A stretch of DNA of 64,000 nucleotides. Origin: DATLGB01 sp963726825 (GTDB lineage: Bacteria > Actinomycetota > Thermoleophilia > Solirubrobacterales > Solirubrobacteraceae). Location of the stretch: contig CAVSDT010000001.1 in the NCBI GenBank assembly GCA_963726825.1, positions 1,116,001 to 1,180,000 of the forward strand, read 5' to 3'. Both the position numbers and the translations under genes were made by a program. Below, piece after piece: positions 27,331 through 35,569 of this stretch; the stretch's first letter is position 1; the number at the start of each line of letters is the position of its first letter. Below the pieces are notes generated by a model. That model worked only from the letters and a program-made list of their open reading frames with translations. It was not told the origin of the DNA and did no database searches.

Positions 27331-29280
27331 TCAACCCCGCTGGATCTTCTGGACCGTCTGGACCATCCGCTGCGAACAGCCGTCGCGGCCCGGGACGTCC
27401 GGCCGCATCCGGTAGAGCTCGTACTCCGCGTTGCGAAACAGCGGGTCGCCGACCGCGTCGACGGGCTTGCGCAGGTACCGGACGAGCACGAAGTCGGCCT
27501 TGCGGCTCAGCACGACGTGCGGGTAGCTCGTGTCCGACAGCGGCCGCTGGGAGCAGAGGGGGTGGTCGGCGAGCATGTAGGCCGCCCACAGCTGGATCGC
27601 GGGCTGGATGTCGAGGCGCACGGAGGCGCCCGCGGGCAGGTCGGCGCTCCAGTCGCGCAGCGCCTGGGTGGAGCGGGGGAGCTCGTCGTAGGTCGTGGCG
27701 ACCTCGTCGCGGGCACCGCTCGCCCCCCAGCCGATCCAGACCGCCAGCCCGAGGGTGATCACGACCCGCAGCAGCGGTCCGGCCGCCTGGCGCGCCTTCA
27801 CCGCGGCGACCGCCGCCAGCACGACGACCAGCGGGCCGACGAACGCGAGCAGCTTGAAGTGGAAGTACCAGCCGTAGTCGCGCACCCGCATCTCGAGGGC
27901 GATCAGGGCCCCGACGAGGATCAGGAGGCCCAGGGCCCAGCGCATGCCGCTGTCGAGCCGCCGCAGCTCCCACCCGGCGAGCCCGGCGATCACGAGCAGC
28001 GCGATCCACCAGCCCTGCTCGGCGCCGATGGCGAAGAACTGCTGCTCGGGGAACCAGGTGAACAGGTCGCCGCCCCACGCCGACAGCGAGTAGCGCGGGC
28101 TCAGGAGCAGCTGCGACGCGCCGGTGAGCTTCTCCCACACGCCGAAGGCGGGGACGATCAGCAGGAACGCCACGACGTAGCCGAGCACCCGCCAGCGGCG
28201 CCGCAGGCCGCGGAAGCGGGCCCACAGGTCGCGCGGGCCGACGAGCGGCTCCCCCGCGGCGCGGCGGCGCCGGCGGTCGGTCCACCACAGGACGAGCAGC
28301 ACGAGGCCGGGGATCGGGACCGCCAGCGGGTAGGCGAGCGCGCAGACGGCGAGGAACAGCGCCAGGAGCGTCCAGCCGCCGCGCGACGGGTGCCGGACCA
28401 CCCACCACGACAGCACCATCGCGAACGGGACCGTCATGTAGCCCCAGGTCTGGTTGAAGTAGGGGTGGATGCCGGTGTGGACGACCATGCGGATGGTGCC
28501 GGCGAGGAGCATCGCGACGGCGGCCGCCCCGTAGGTCGCGCCGAGTACCTCGCGGGCGAACACGAACCAGCCGACCGCGGCCAGCGTCAGCAGGCCCACG
28601 CACAGCACCGACAGCACCTGCCAGGTGGCTAGGCCGCTGAGTGCGGAGACGGCCGCGAACGCGTAGTAGATCGCCTGCTTGGAGCGCCATACGAGCGGGA
28701 CCTGGTCGACCGGCTGGGCGGCGTCGACCCCGCGCGGCGGGGCGTGCTTGAGGAACTCGGCGGTGCCGGCGGCCAGGTGGGCGTCCGACCCCTCGCCGAT
28801 CACGGTGAGGAAGCCGGAGCGAAACAGCGGGACGAGGGCGACGAGGAAGAGCAGCAGGCCGAGGTAGGCCGGCCAGCTCAGTGCCCGCCATGAGGCGTCG
28901 GGCCCGGTCAGCTGCGGCAGGCCGCGGGTGCGGGCGGCGACGACGGTCAGCGCCAGCCCCCCGGCGACCACGAGGCCGAGGTTGGCGGCGAAGGGGAGGC
29001 CGAGGAACCCGAGCGGGGTCATCGTGAACGCCGTCCCCACGGCCCCGGTGGGCAGGATCCACAGCCACTCGTGGCGACGCAGGCCCTCCGGGAGCAGCAG
29101 CCGGGTGAGGCCGAAGCCGGTGACGCCGAACAGCAGCCCGGCGACCAGGACGATCCGCAGCGTCGGCAGCACGACGTCGATGCCGACGACGCCGGAGTAC
29201 GTCGCGATGCGCAGCGCGACGAGACCGGGGAGGAGGACGACGAGCGTGACCCACAGCCCGCGCCGCACGCGCCGCGTCAC
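27331..29280 (-). CDS. Large polytopic membrane protein, GT-C/DUF6541-like glycosyltransferase
   Basis: This 649-residue protein has about 12-14 hydrophobic helices spread through residues 10-560 and a C-terminal extracytoplasmic domain of about 130 residues. An acidic loop GEGSDAHLAAGTAEFLKHAPP lies after helix 6, and charged loops between helices fit a GT-C fold that uses lipid-linked donors. GTG 29280 overlaps the WecG-like gene stop (GTGA), so the two are coupled and probably modify the same lipid-linked glycan. Only the general class is inferred. Confidence 0.65.
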   Translation of the reverse strand: MTRRVRRGLWVTLVVLLPGLVALRIATYSGVVGIDVVLPTLRIVLVAGLLFGVTGFGLTRLLLPEGLRRHEWLWILPTGAVGTAFTMTPLGFLGLPFAANLGLVVAGGLALTVVAARTRGLPQLTGPDASWRALSWPAYLGLLLFLVALVPLFRSGFLTVIGEGSDAHLAAGTAEFLKHAPPRGVDAAQPVDQVPLVWRSKQAIYYAFAAVSALSGLATWQVLSVLCVGLLTLAAVGWFVFAREVLGATYGAAAVAMLLAGTIRMVVHTGIHPYFNQTWGYMTVPFAMVLSWWVVRHPSRGGWTLLALFLAVCALAYPLAVPIPGLVLLVLWWTDRRRRRAAGEPLVGPRDLWARFRGLRRRWRVLGYVVAFLLIVPAFGVWEKLTGASQLLLSPRYSLSAWGGDLFTWFPEQQFFAIGAEQGWWIALLVIAGLAGWELRRLDSGMRWALGLLILVGALIALEMRVRDYGWYFHFKLLAFVGPLVVVLAAVAAVKARQAAGPLLRVVITLGLAVWIGWGASGARDEVATTYDELPRSTQALRDWSADLPAGASVRLDIQPAIQLWAAYMLADHPLCSQRPLSDTSYPHVVLSRKADFVLVRYLRKPVDAVGDPLFRNAEYELYRMRPDVPGRDGCSQRMVQTVQKIQRG

Positions 29281-30047
29281 TCGCGGTCGCGCGACTGGGC
29301 CATCACCCTGCCGAGGAACATCGGGTTCCCCAGCAGGTACCGGCGCCACATCCGCTGCGGCTCGATCCCGAGTCGGAAGATCCATTCGAACCCATTGTCG
29401 GCCAACCAGCCGGGCGCGCGCGGGATGCGGCCCGAGACGTAGTCGAACAGCGCCCCGACCGTCCACAGCACGCCGGCCTGGACCTCGTCGCCGTGCTGCT
29501 GCACCCACAGCTCCTGCTTGGGCGTGCCCATGCCCGCGAGGAGGATGTCGGGGCGGCACTCGTTGATGTGCTCGACGACGCGGTCGGCGTGGGGGGAGTC
29601 GACGTCGAAGTACCCGTGGTGGGTCCCGGCGATCTGCAGCCGCGGGTACCAGCGCCTGAGGCGCTCACCGGCCTCGGCGGCGATCCCGGGCTCGGAGCCG
29701 AGCAGGTAGATCGACAGCCCGCGCGCCTCGCACAGGGCGGCGAGCGACCAGATCCAGTCCGCGCCCGTCATCCGGTGCGGCGTCGGCAGCTCGAGCGCCT
29801 TGGCCGCGACCCGCACCCCGTAGCCGTCGCAGTAGACGAGGTCGGCCTCCTGGAGGGCGGCACGCAGCTCCGGCCGCTCCTGGGACTGGTTGAGCACGTG
29901 CGCGTTGACGTACATCACCCGCCGGGGCTGCTCGGAGCCGACCCAGTCGGCCACCATGTGCAGGAGCTCCTCGGGCCGGCCGAGATCGATGGGGATCTCG
30001 AAGATCCGCGCCTGGCGTCGCGCCAGCGCCTCGAGATCGGGTGCCAT
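29277..30047 (-). CDS. WecG/TagA/CpsF-family glycosyltransferase (first copy)
   Basis: This 256-residue enzyme has the GT26 fold: VMYVNAHVLNQSQERPEL, DLVYCDGYGVRVAAKALE with the catalytic-type Asp, LLGSEPGIAAEAGERL, and ILLAGMGTPKQELWV near the nucleotide pocket. The C-terminal RIPRAPGWLADNGFEWIFRL is diagnostic. Family members add N-acetylmannosaminuronic acid or N-acetylmannosamine to lipid-linked GlcNAc. ATG 30047 with GGTGGAAG upstream is chosen; GTG 30062 or 30113 would extend it, but 30113 would overlap the divergent gene. Confidence 0.9.
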   Translation of the reverse strand: MAPDLEALARRQARIFEIPIDLGRPEELLHMVADWVGSEQPRRVMYVNAHVLNQSQERPELRAALQEADLVYCDGYGVRVAAKALELPTPHRMTGADWIWSLAALCEARGLSIYLLGSEPGIAAEAGERLRRWYPRLQIAGTHHGYFDVDSPHADRVVEHINECRPDILLAGMGTPKQELWVQQHGDEVQAGVLWTVGALFDYVSGRIPRAPGWLADNGFEWIFRLGIEPQRMWRRYLLGNPMFLGRVMAQSRDRE

Positions 30048-30073
30048 CAATGCCGCTTCCACCGCTGATGCGG

Positions 30074-30080
30074 CATCGTA
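30074..30080. promoter_or_regulatory. Overlapping divergent -10 elements (TACGAT minus / CATCGT plus)
   Basis: On the minus strand TACGAT (30080-30075) lies upstream of the WecG-like gene with a short leader; on the plus strand CATCGT (30074-30079, one mismatch) lies 8 nt before GTG 30088. The two hexamers overlap by five bases. Confidence 0.4.
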
Positions 30081-30087
30081 CGGGGTG

Positions 30088-31110
30088 GTGTTGCGGATCG
30101 CCATGGACGTCACCGACGCGGTCGGGCCTGCCGGGCTGCACGGGACGGGGCGGTGGGTCCGCGATGTCGCCCGTGCTCTGGCGGCACGGGACGATCTTGC
30201 CCTCGTCGGCCTCTCGGCGCGCCGGTTCCCCGGTCCGGAGGTGGTCTGGGAGCAGACGGTGCTGCCGCTGGCCGCGTGCCGTCACGAGTCTGACGTGGTG
30301 CACGCGCCCAACTGCTTCCTGCCGCTCCTGCGCGGATGCGCGGGCGTCGTGACGGTCCACGACCTCGCGTTCGAGGCGTTCCCGGCGGACTTCTCGGCGC
30401 GGACGGGCGCGAAGTTCCGGGCACTGGCCCCGCGGGCGGTCCGGTCCGCCGAGCGGGTGGTGTGCGTCAGCGCCTTCACCCGCGACGACGTGTGCTCGCG
30501 CTACGGGATCCCTGAGTCCAGCACCGCGGTGGTCCTGGGGGCGCCGTCGCTTCCGCTCGGGGACGGGCCGGTCCCGGCGGGCGCGCCGTACCTGCTCGGC
30601 GTCGGCGACCTGCGGGTCAAGAAGCACTGGGGCGCCCTGGTGCGGGCGTGGCGCGCGCTGCGGGCCACGGGGGAGACCGATCTGCGGCTCGTGATCGCCG
30701 GCCGCGACGCCGGTGAGGCCGCTGCCCTGCGGGCACTGGCGGGCCCGGAGCCGCTCGAGCTGCCGGGCTTCGTCGACGACGCGACCCTCGACGCGCTGAT
30801 GCGCGGGGCGCGCGCGCTCGTGCATCCCTCGCTCTACGAGGGCTTCGGACTGGTGGTCGCGGAGGCGATGGCGCGCGGCGTGCCGGTGGCGGTGGCGTCG
30901 GGAACGGCGCTTCCCGAGGCCGCGGGCGGCGCGGGCGTCGTCTTCGACCCGCACGACGACGACGCGGTGGCGGCGGCCATCCTCGAGACCCTGGCCCGCG
31001 CGGACGAGCTGCGCGCCGCGGGGCTGCGACGGGCGGCGGAGCTCTCGTGGGACGCGGCGGCGGCGTCCCTCTCCGGGGTCTACGCGGCGGCCGTGCAGGA
31101 GCGCGGATGA
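30088..31110 (+). CDS. GT4-family glycosyltransferase
   Basis: This 340-residue GT-B protein has N-terminal VVLRIAMDVTDAVGPAGLHGTGRWV, an interdomain GVVTVHDLAFEAFP and the donor domain YLLGVGDLRVKKHW, followed by HPSLYEGFGLVVAEAMARGVPVA with the EX7E pair. GTG 30088 is the likely start; GTG 30085 and TTG 30091 are alternatives. The acceptor and sugar are unknown. It is followed by 291 nt of repetitive non-coding DNA before the next gene on the strand. Confidence 0.9.
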   Translation: MLRIAMDVTDAVGPAGLHGTGRWVRDVARALAARDDLALVGLSARRFPGPEVVWEQTVLPLAACRHESDVVHAPNCFLPLLRGCAGVVTVHDLAFEAFPADFSARTGAKFRALAPRAVRSAERVVCVSAFTRDDVCSRYGIPESSTAVVLGAPSLPLGDGPVPAGAPYLLGVGDLRVKKHWGALVRAWRALRATGETDLRLVIAGRDAGEAAALRALAGPEPLELPGFVDDATLDALMRGARALVHPSLYEGFGLVVAEAMARGVPVAVASGTALPEAAGGAGVVFDPHDDDAVAAAILETLARADELRAAGLRRAAELSWDAAAASLSGVYAAAVQERG

Positions 31111-31150
31111 CGGCGGTGGCGCCCGCGGGCCGTGCGGGCCGTCGGAGCGC

Positions 31151-31269
31151 CGCTCCCGGCCGCTCCCGGCCCGATCCCCGCCGATCCCGGCCGCGCGTCG
31201 AGCCGCTCCCGAGCCGCTCCCGGCCCGACCCGGCCCGATCCAGGCCCGACCCGACCCGGCCCGATCCCG
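31151..31269. repeat. Degenerate short tandem repeat tract
   Basis: About 119 nt built from repeats of roughly 10-12 nt, with variants of CGCTCCCGGCC, CGGCCCGATCC and CGGCCCGACCC, almost free of A. It precedes the 49-bp palindrome. Confidence 0.6.
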
Positions 31270-31271
31270 TG

Positions 31272-31320
31272 GGGGTGGCGGAGGTTGACCGCACCCCATC
31301 CGGTCAACCTCCGCCACCCC
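31272..31320. repeat. 49-bp palindromic element, copy 1 (intergenic)
   Basis: Perfect inverted repeat: 20-nt arms (31272-31291 and 31301-31320; left arm begins GGGGTGGCGGAGG) around a 9-nt loop CACCCCATC. A second copy lies at 36723-36771, 44 of 49 positions identical. It could form a strong hairpin on either strand; without a U-run it is not a canonical terminator. Confidence 0.85.
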
Positions 31321-31401
31321 GTGACGGGACTGCCGCGAGGCGTGCACGGAACTGCGGCCACCCCGTGACGGGATCACGGCGAGACGTGACGGCGGCGTGA
31401 C
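31314..31401. repeat. Imperfect 44-nt tandem duplication
   Basis: Two adjacent 44-nt units (31314-31357 and 31358-31401) share an identical 16-nt start, CCACCCCGTGACGGGA, and then diverge. The second unit ends directly before the ATG of the next gene; the first begins in the palindrome's right arm. Confidence 0.6.
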
Positions 31402-32355
31402 ATGACCACGACGATCCTCATGCTCTCGGTGGACGAGGCACACCGCCTGCGCACGTCGCTGCCCGCCGCGTTGGCCCAGCCGGACGCCCGGGTGCTCGTC
31501 GTCGACGACGCGTCCACGGACGGGACGGACGCGCTGGTGCGCTCCTCGGGCGCCGAGCTGCTGCGCCTCGACACGCGGCTGAGCTACGCCGCGGCGATCA
31601 ACCGCGGCTTCGCCGCCTGCGCCGACGCCGACGTCGTCCTGCTGCTCAACGCCGACTGCGACCTCGAGCCGGGGTTCCTCGCCGCCGCGCTCCCGCACCT
31701 GGCCGACTCCGCGGTCGGCAGCGTCGCCGGCAAGCTCCTGCGCGCGCGCGACGGGCGCCTCGACGCCGCCGGCATGTCCGTGACCCGGCTGCGGACCAAC
31801 GGCCTCGTCGGCCACGGCGAACCCGCCACCGCGTACACGACCGCCGCCCCGTGCTTCGGGCCTGACGGCGCCTGCGCCCTCTACCGCCGCGCCGTCATCG
31901 ACGCCTGCGCGCTGCCGCCGGCGCCGGGCGGCTCGGGGGTCGCCGAGGTGCTCGACGAGGACATGGCCCTGTGGGCGACCGACGCCGACCTCGCCTGGCG
32001 TGCCCGCCTCCTGGGCTGGGGGGCCGTCTACGAGCCTGCGGCCCGTGCGGGCCACGGACGGACCTACTCCCCCTCCACCCGGGCGCAGGTGGACCCGGCG
32101 CACCGCCGGCTGCAGTTCCGCAACCGGCTGCTGATGTGGGCCAAGAACGAGACGCGGGCGGGCGCCCGCCGCGCCGCCCTCGGGCTCGCGGCCCATGAGA
32201 CGGCACGGCTCGGGTATGCCCTGACACGTGAGCGTGACCTGCTGGCCGGCTACCGCGACGCCTGGGACGCCCGGGTGGCGACCGCCCGCCGCCGGGCGCT
32301 CGTGCAGGAGCGGGTCGTGAGCACCGCGCCGTTCGGCCTGGAGCCGCCGCGATGA
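31402..32355 (+). CDS. GT2-family glycosyltransferase (rhamnosyltransferase-like)
   Basis: This 317-residue GT-A enzyme has VLVVDDASTDGTDALV, the NADCDLEPGF DxD-type metal motif, FGPDGACALYRR and LDEDMALWATDADLAWRARLLGWG catalytic region, resembling WsaF/rhamnosyl-type GT2 enzymes. The C-terminal FRNRLLMWAKNE motif is typical of that group. It ends in the start of the lipoprotein gene (ATGA). Donor assignment is tentative. Confidence 0.88.
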   Translation: MTTTILMLSVDEAHRLRTSLPAALAQPDARVLVVDDASTDGTDALVRSSGAELLRLDTRLSYAAAINRGFAACADADVVLLLNADCDLEPGFLAAALPHLADSAVGSVAGKLLRARDGRLDAAGMSVTRLRTNGLVGHGEPATAYTTAAPCFGPDGACALYRRAVIDACALPPAPGGSGVAEVLDEDMALWATDADLAWRARLLGWGAVYEPAARAGHGRTYSPSTRAQVDPAHRRLQFRNRLLMWAKNETRAGARRAALGLAAHETARLGYALTRERDLLAGYRDAWDARVATARRRALVQERVVSTAPFGLEPPR

Positions 32356-32735
32356 GGCGCGCGCTCGTCCCGGCCGGCCTCGCGCTGCTGCTGGCCACGG
32401 GCTGCGGGGCGGCGGACCGGCTGACCGGCGACCTGCCGGCCGGCTCGACCGACCGCGTCGAGGTGGTCGTCAAGCCGCAGGGGCCGCAGGGCAAGACGGT
32501 GCGCTCGTCGCTGAAGTGCACCGCCTTCACCGCCAAGTGCAAGAAGCTGCGCGCCGCGGACTTCTCCGACGGGGGCAGCAAGGTCTGCGCGCAGATCTAC
32601 GGGGGGCCGGCCGTGGCGACCGTCACGGGCCGCGCCGACAGCCGGGCCATCCAGGCCGAGTTCAGCCTCACCAACAGCTGCGAGATCGACCGCTGGCGCA
32701 GGTTCGCCTGGCTGCTCGGCCCGCCCCCGGGCTAG
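32352..32735 (+). CDS. Subtilisin-inhibitor-like (SSI) lipoprotein
   Basis: A 127-residue exported protein with a lipobox ATGC (Cys near 18). The mature part has Cys pairs and the block VCAQIYGGPAVATVTG followed by FSLTNSCEIDRWRRFAWLL, which matches the C-terminal half of subtilisin-inhibitor-like proteins of actinobacteria. It may bind serine proteases at the surface; a subtilase pseudogene lies 23 kb away. It is coupled to the GT2 gene, an unusual context. Assignment rests on the C-terminal motif only. Confidence 0.65.
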   Translation: MRRALVPAGLALLLATGCGAADRLTGDLPAGSTDRVEVVVKPQGPQGKTVRSSLKCTAFTAKCKKLRAADFSDGGSKVCAQIYGGPAVATVTGRADSRAIQAEFSLTNSCEIDRWRRFAWLLGPPPG

Positions 32736-33664
32736 GCCGTGAGGACCGCGCGCTCGTAGACGTCCCACGTCATGCGCGCGGCGTCGGCCCAGGAGAAGTC
32801 GGGCGGGAGCGGCGCGGGACGCTCGGCGCGGGCGGCGAGGTGCAGCAGCCGCGGCAGGTCGTCGGGGTCGACGAACGAGGCACGATCGCCGAGCACCTCG
32901 CGCAGCGCGGGGACGTCGCAGGCGACGACGGGCGTCCCGCAGGCGAGCGCCTCGACGGCGGGCAGGCCGAAGCCCTCGTCGTCGGAGGGGATCACGAGCG
33001 CGCGGGCGCCGGAGTAGATCGCGGCGAGCTCGTCGTCGCCGACGGCGCCGGTGAGCAGGACGTCAGGCAGCTCGCGCGCCCACTGGCCGGTGTCGCCGAC
33101 GAGCACGAGGGGGATGTCCCGCGGCGTATCGGCCATCGCGGCGACCCGCTTGCGCGGGTCGGGGTGCTTGAGGCCGCCGACCCAGACGATGTAGTCCTCC
33201 GGGAGCCCGTGCTGCTCGCGCACCGCGCGCACCTCGGCGGCGTCGCGGGGGGTGAAGGTCGCGTCTGGGGCCTCGCCGACGACGTGGAGGCGCGCGGGGT
33301 CGAGCTTGAGCAGGCCGGTCGCGTCCCCGCCCACGGCGGCGGTGGGGACGATGATCGCCGTCGCCCGCTGCACGGCGAGGTAGCGCATGCGGAAGCGCAA
33401 CCCGGAGCGCAGGTACTCGCCGGGCCGCTTGAGCGGGACGACGTCGTGCAGCGTGACGATCGTCGGGCGGCGCGGGCGCAGCGGCGCGCCGTCGATCCAG
33501 GGGGAGTGGAAGCAGTCCGCCCCGCGCTGGCGATGCGAGGTCAGCACCTCGCCGCCGCGGGACTCGGCCTCGTCGAACAGGGCGGCCAGCAGCGAGCGGG
33601 TGTAGCGGCCGATCCCACGGCCGTCGGCGGCCGCGCGGTCGTCGAAGTGAACCCGCAGGCTCAT
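32732..33664 (-). CDS. GT4-family glycosyltransferase
   Basis: This 310-residue GT-B protein begins LRVHFDDRAAADGRGIGRYTRSLL, a glycine-rich acceptor-side motif, has TIVTLHDVVPL, donor domain VWVGGLKHPDPRKRV and IPSDDEGFGLPAVEALACGTPVV with the EX7E pair. It starts at ATG 33664, overlapping the upstream GT4 stop (ATGA). Its stop overlaps the convergent lipoprotein stop. It is shorter than most GT4 enzymes (about 350-400) but complete in motifs. Confidence 0.9.
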   Translation of the reverse strand: MSLRVHFDDRAAADGRGIGRYTRSLLAALFDEAESRGGEVLTSHRQRGADCFHSPWIDGAPLRPRRPTIVTLHDVVPLKRPGEYLRSGLRFRMRYLAVQRATAIIVPTAAVGGDATGLLKLDPARLHVVGEAPDATFTPRDAAEVRAVREQHGLPEDYIVWVGGLKHPDPRKRVAAMADTPRDIPLVLVGDTGQWARELPDVLLTGAVGDDELAAIYSGARALVIPSDDEGFGLPAVEALACGTPVVACDVPALREVLGDRASFVDPDDLPRLLHLAARAERPAPLPPDFSWADAARMTWDVYERAVLTA

Positions 33665-34674
33665 GCGGCGAGGAGCCCCATGACGCGCTGGGCGTAGACG
33701 TCGGCGTGCCAGCGCTTCGCGCGCTCGCGGCCTGCGGCGCCGAACGCCTCGTGGCGATCCAGCACCTCCAGCACCGCGGCGGCCAGCGCCGCCGGGTCAC
33801 CGGGCGCCACCAGGCGGCCGGTGACTCCGTCCTCGACGACCTCCGCCAGGCCGCCCACGCGGGTCGCGACGACCGGCGTCCCCGCGTTCATCGCCTCGGC
33901 CAGCACCGTCCCGAACGGCTCCTGGCGGGAGGGGAGCACGAGCACGTCCAACGCGCTCATCAGCCCCGACGCGCCCTTGACCCAGCCGTAGTGCTCGACG
34001 GCTGGGCTCGAGCGCACCTGGTCGGCGTACTCGGGATCCGACGCGTACGGGTCGTCGCCGACGAGCACGACGCGCGCGCCGGCGCGGGTGATGGCCGGAG
34101 CGGCCTCGACAAGGTCGAGCACGCCCTTGCGACGCTCGATCCGTCCGACGTAGCCGACGACCGGGCGCCCGTCGGGCTCCCACGGCGGCGTGACGGGACG
34201 GGGCTCGGGCTCGATGGGACAGCCGACGACGTGGACGCGGTCTCCCAGCGAGGCCAGGCGGTCGGCCACGGCGCAGGAGTCGGCGAGGACGACGTCCGCG
34301 CGCCGCCAGTGCGACGGGACGCGGTCGACCATGTCGTGGACGTGCAGCAGCGCCCGGTGCCCGCGCGGGACGGCGGGCAGCAGCCGGCCGCAGACGCCAC
34401 CGTTGAGGTAGGTGACGTCGTGGTCGCCCGCGAGACGGTGGGCGCGCGGGAAGGCCCCGAACGCGGCGGCCCCGCGGCGGCGCTCGAGTCCGCCGACCGC
34501 CAGGCGCGCGCAGCGCAGGCCCCGGGCGGACGCCGCGCGTGCCACCGGCCCGTCCCCGGGCGTGGTCAGGGTGATCTCCCAGCCGGCGTGGCGCAGGCGG
34601 GGAAGGAGGCGCAAGAGACCGATCTCCGCGCCGCCGGGGTGATCGGCCGCGACGACGGCGAGGAGGGAGGGCAT
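33661..34674 (-). CDS. GT4-family glycosyltransferase
   Basis: This 337-residue GT-B protein has ADHPGGAEIGLLRLLPRL at the N-terminus, VVGYVGRIERRKGVLDLVEA in the donor domain and LPSRQEPFGTVLAEAMNAGTPVVATRVGGL with conserved Glu pair. ATG 34674 is chosen over ATGs at 34689/34695 because a TATGGT -10 hexamer lies 10 nt upstream of it and overlaps the longer version. It forms a two-gene operon with the next GT4 gene. Confidence 0.9.
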   Translation of the reverse strand: MPSLLAVVAADHPGGAEIGLLRLLPRLRHAGWEITLTTPGDGPVARAASARGLRCARLAVGGLERRRGAAAFGAFPRAHRLAGDHDVTYLNGGVCGRLLPAVPRGHRALLHVHDMVDRVPSHWRRADVVLADSCAVADRLASLGDRVHVVGCPIEPEPRPVTPPWEPDGRPVVGYVGRIERRKGVLDLVEAAPAITRAGARVVLVGDDPYASDPEYADQVRSSPAVEHYGWVKGASGLMSALDVLVLPSRQEPFGTVLAEAMNAGTPVVATRVGGLAEVVEDGVTGRLVAPGDPAALAAAVLEVLDRHEAFGAAGRERAKRWHADVYAQRVMGLLAA

Positions 34675-34684
34675 TGGCAGCGCG

Positions 34685-34690
34685 ACCATA
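34685..34690 (-). promoter_or_regulatory. -10 hexamer TATGGT of GT4 pair
   Basis: TANNNT 10 nt before ATG 34674. Confidence 0.45.
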
Positions 34691-34729
34691 CCCATTGGGC
34701 GCAGAACGATGTGCGGCGGCCGCCCTCGA

Positions 34730-34735
34730 TAGCGT
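34730..34735 (+). promoter_or_regulatory. -10 hexamer TAGCGT of GT2-methyltransferase operon
   Basis: TANNNT 8 nt before GTG 34744. Confidence 0.5.
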
Positions 34736-34743
34736 CAGGCGAC

Positions 34744-35532
34744 GTGCGAGCCAGCGTCGTCATCCGGGTCCGCGACGAGGCGCAGGCCCTTCATCGGGTG
34801 CTCGGGCTGCTGGCGGGCCAGACCGCGGCGCACGAGGTCGTGGTGGTCGACTCAGGGTCCAAGGACGGCAGCCAGGACGTGGCGCGCGCCGCCGGCGCGC
34901 GGGTCCTCGCGCTCGCGCCGGCCGACTTCACCTTCGGCGGCGCGCTGAACGTCGGCGCCGGCGTGTGCGCCGCCGACGTCGTCGTCGCCCTCTCCGCGCA
35001 CGCGTTCCCACGCGACCGCGGCTGGCTGGAGCGCATGGCCGGCGCGCTCGACGACCCGCGGGTGGCCTGCGCCTTCGGCCCTGAGCGCGACGCCGCCGGC
35101 GACCCGCTCGCCCATCCCGTCTTCCAGGACGCCGAGCGGCTGCGGGCCGCGCCCGAGTGGGGGTACTCCAACGGTGCGGGCGCGTTCCGGCGCAGCCTCT
35201 GGGCCGAGCGCCCCTTCCGCGCCGACATGCCGGGGACCGAGGACCGGGAGTGGGCGCTGTGGGCGCTCGAGGAGCGCCACGGGCTCTGCGTGCTGGACCC
35301 GGCGCTCGCCGTCGAGCACGACCACCTCCACGACGGCCTGCGCCAGACGTTCGTGCGCGCCCGCCGGGAGGCGCGCGGGTACGCGATGTTCCTGGACCGC
35401 GACCGCTACGGCGCGCGAGACGCAGCGACGGAGTGGTGGACGCAGCAGGGCTGGCATCGGTCGCTGCTGCGCGCGCGGCTCGATCCGCGGCGGGTCGCCC
35501 GGCTGGCGGGCACGTGGGCGGGACGGCGATGA
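34744..35532 (+). CDS. GT2-family glycosyltransferase
   Basis: This 262-residue GT-A protein has ASVVIRVRDEAQALHRVL, VVVVDSGSKDGSQ, GALNVGAGVCAADVVVALSAHAFP (with Ser-Ala-His in place of a DxD motif) and GTEDREWALWALEE. GTG 34744 has a -10 hexamer 8 nt upstream. It is the first gene of a four-gene operon (methyltransferase, two GT4). The atypical metal-binding motif makes catalytic activity less certain than in the other GT2 genes. Confidence 0.87.
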   Translation: MRASVVIRVRDEAQALHRVLGLLAGQTAAHEVVVVDSGSKDGSQDVARAAGARVLALAPADFTFGGALNVGAGVCAADVVVALSAHAFPRDRGWLERMAGALDDPRVACAFGPERDAAGDPLAHPVFQDAERLRAAPEWGYSNGAGAFRRSLWAERPFRADMPGTEDREWALWALEERHGLCVLDPALAVEHDHLHDGLRQTFVRARREARGYAMFLDRDRYGARDAATEWWTQQGWHRSLLRARLDPRRVARLAGTWAGRR

Positions 35533-35569
35533 GCGCGCCGCGAGCTGCGTGCCGTCGGGCGGCCCGACG

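Larger units (their letters stand above)
31111..31401. other. 291-nt non-coding repeat region between glycosyltransferases
   Basis: No coding sequence is supported. The interval contains a degenerate tract of GCTCCCGGCC/CCCGATCC-type repeats, then a perfect 20-bp stem palindrome, then an imperfect 44-nt tandem duplication running to the next start codon. Confidence 0.7.
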
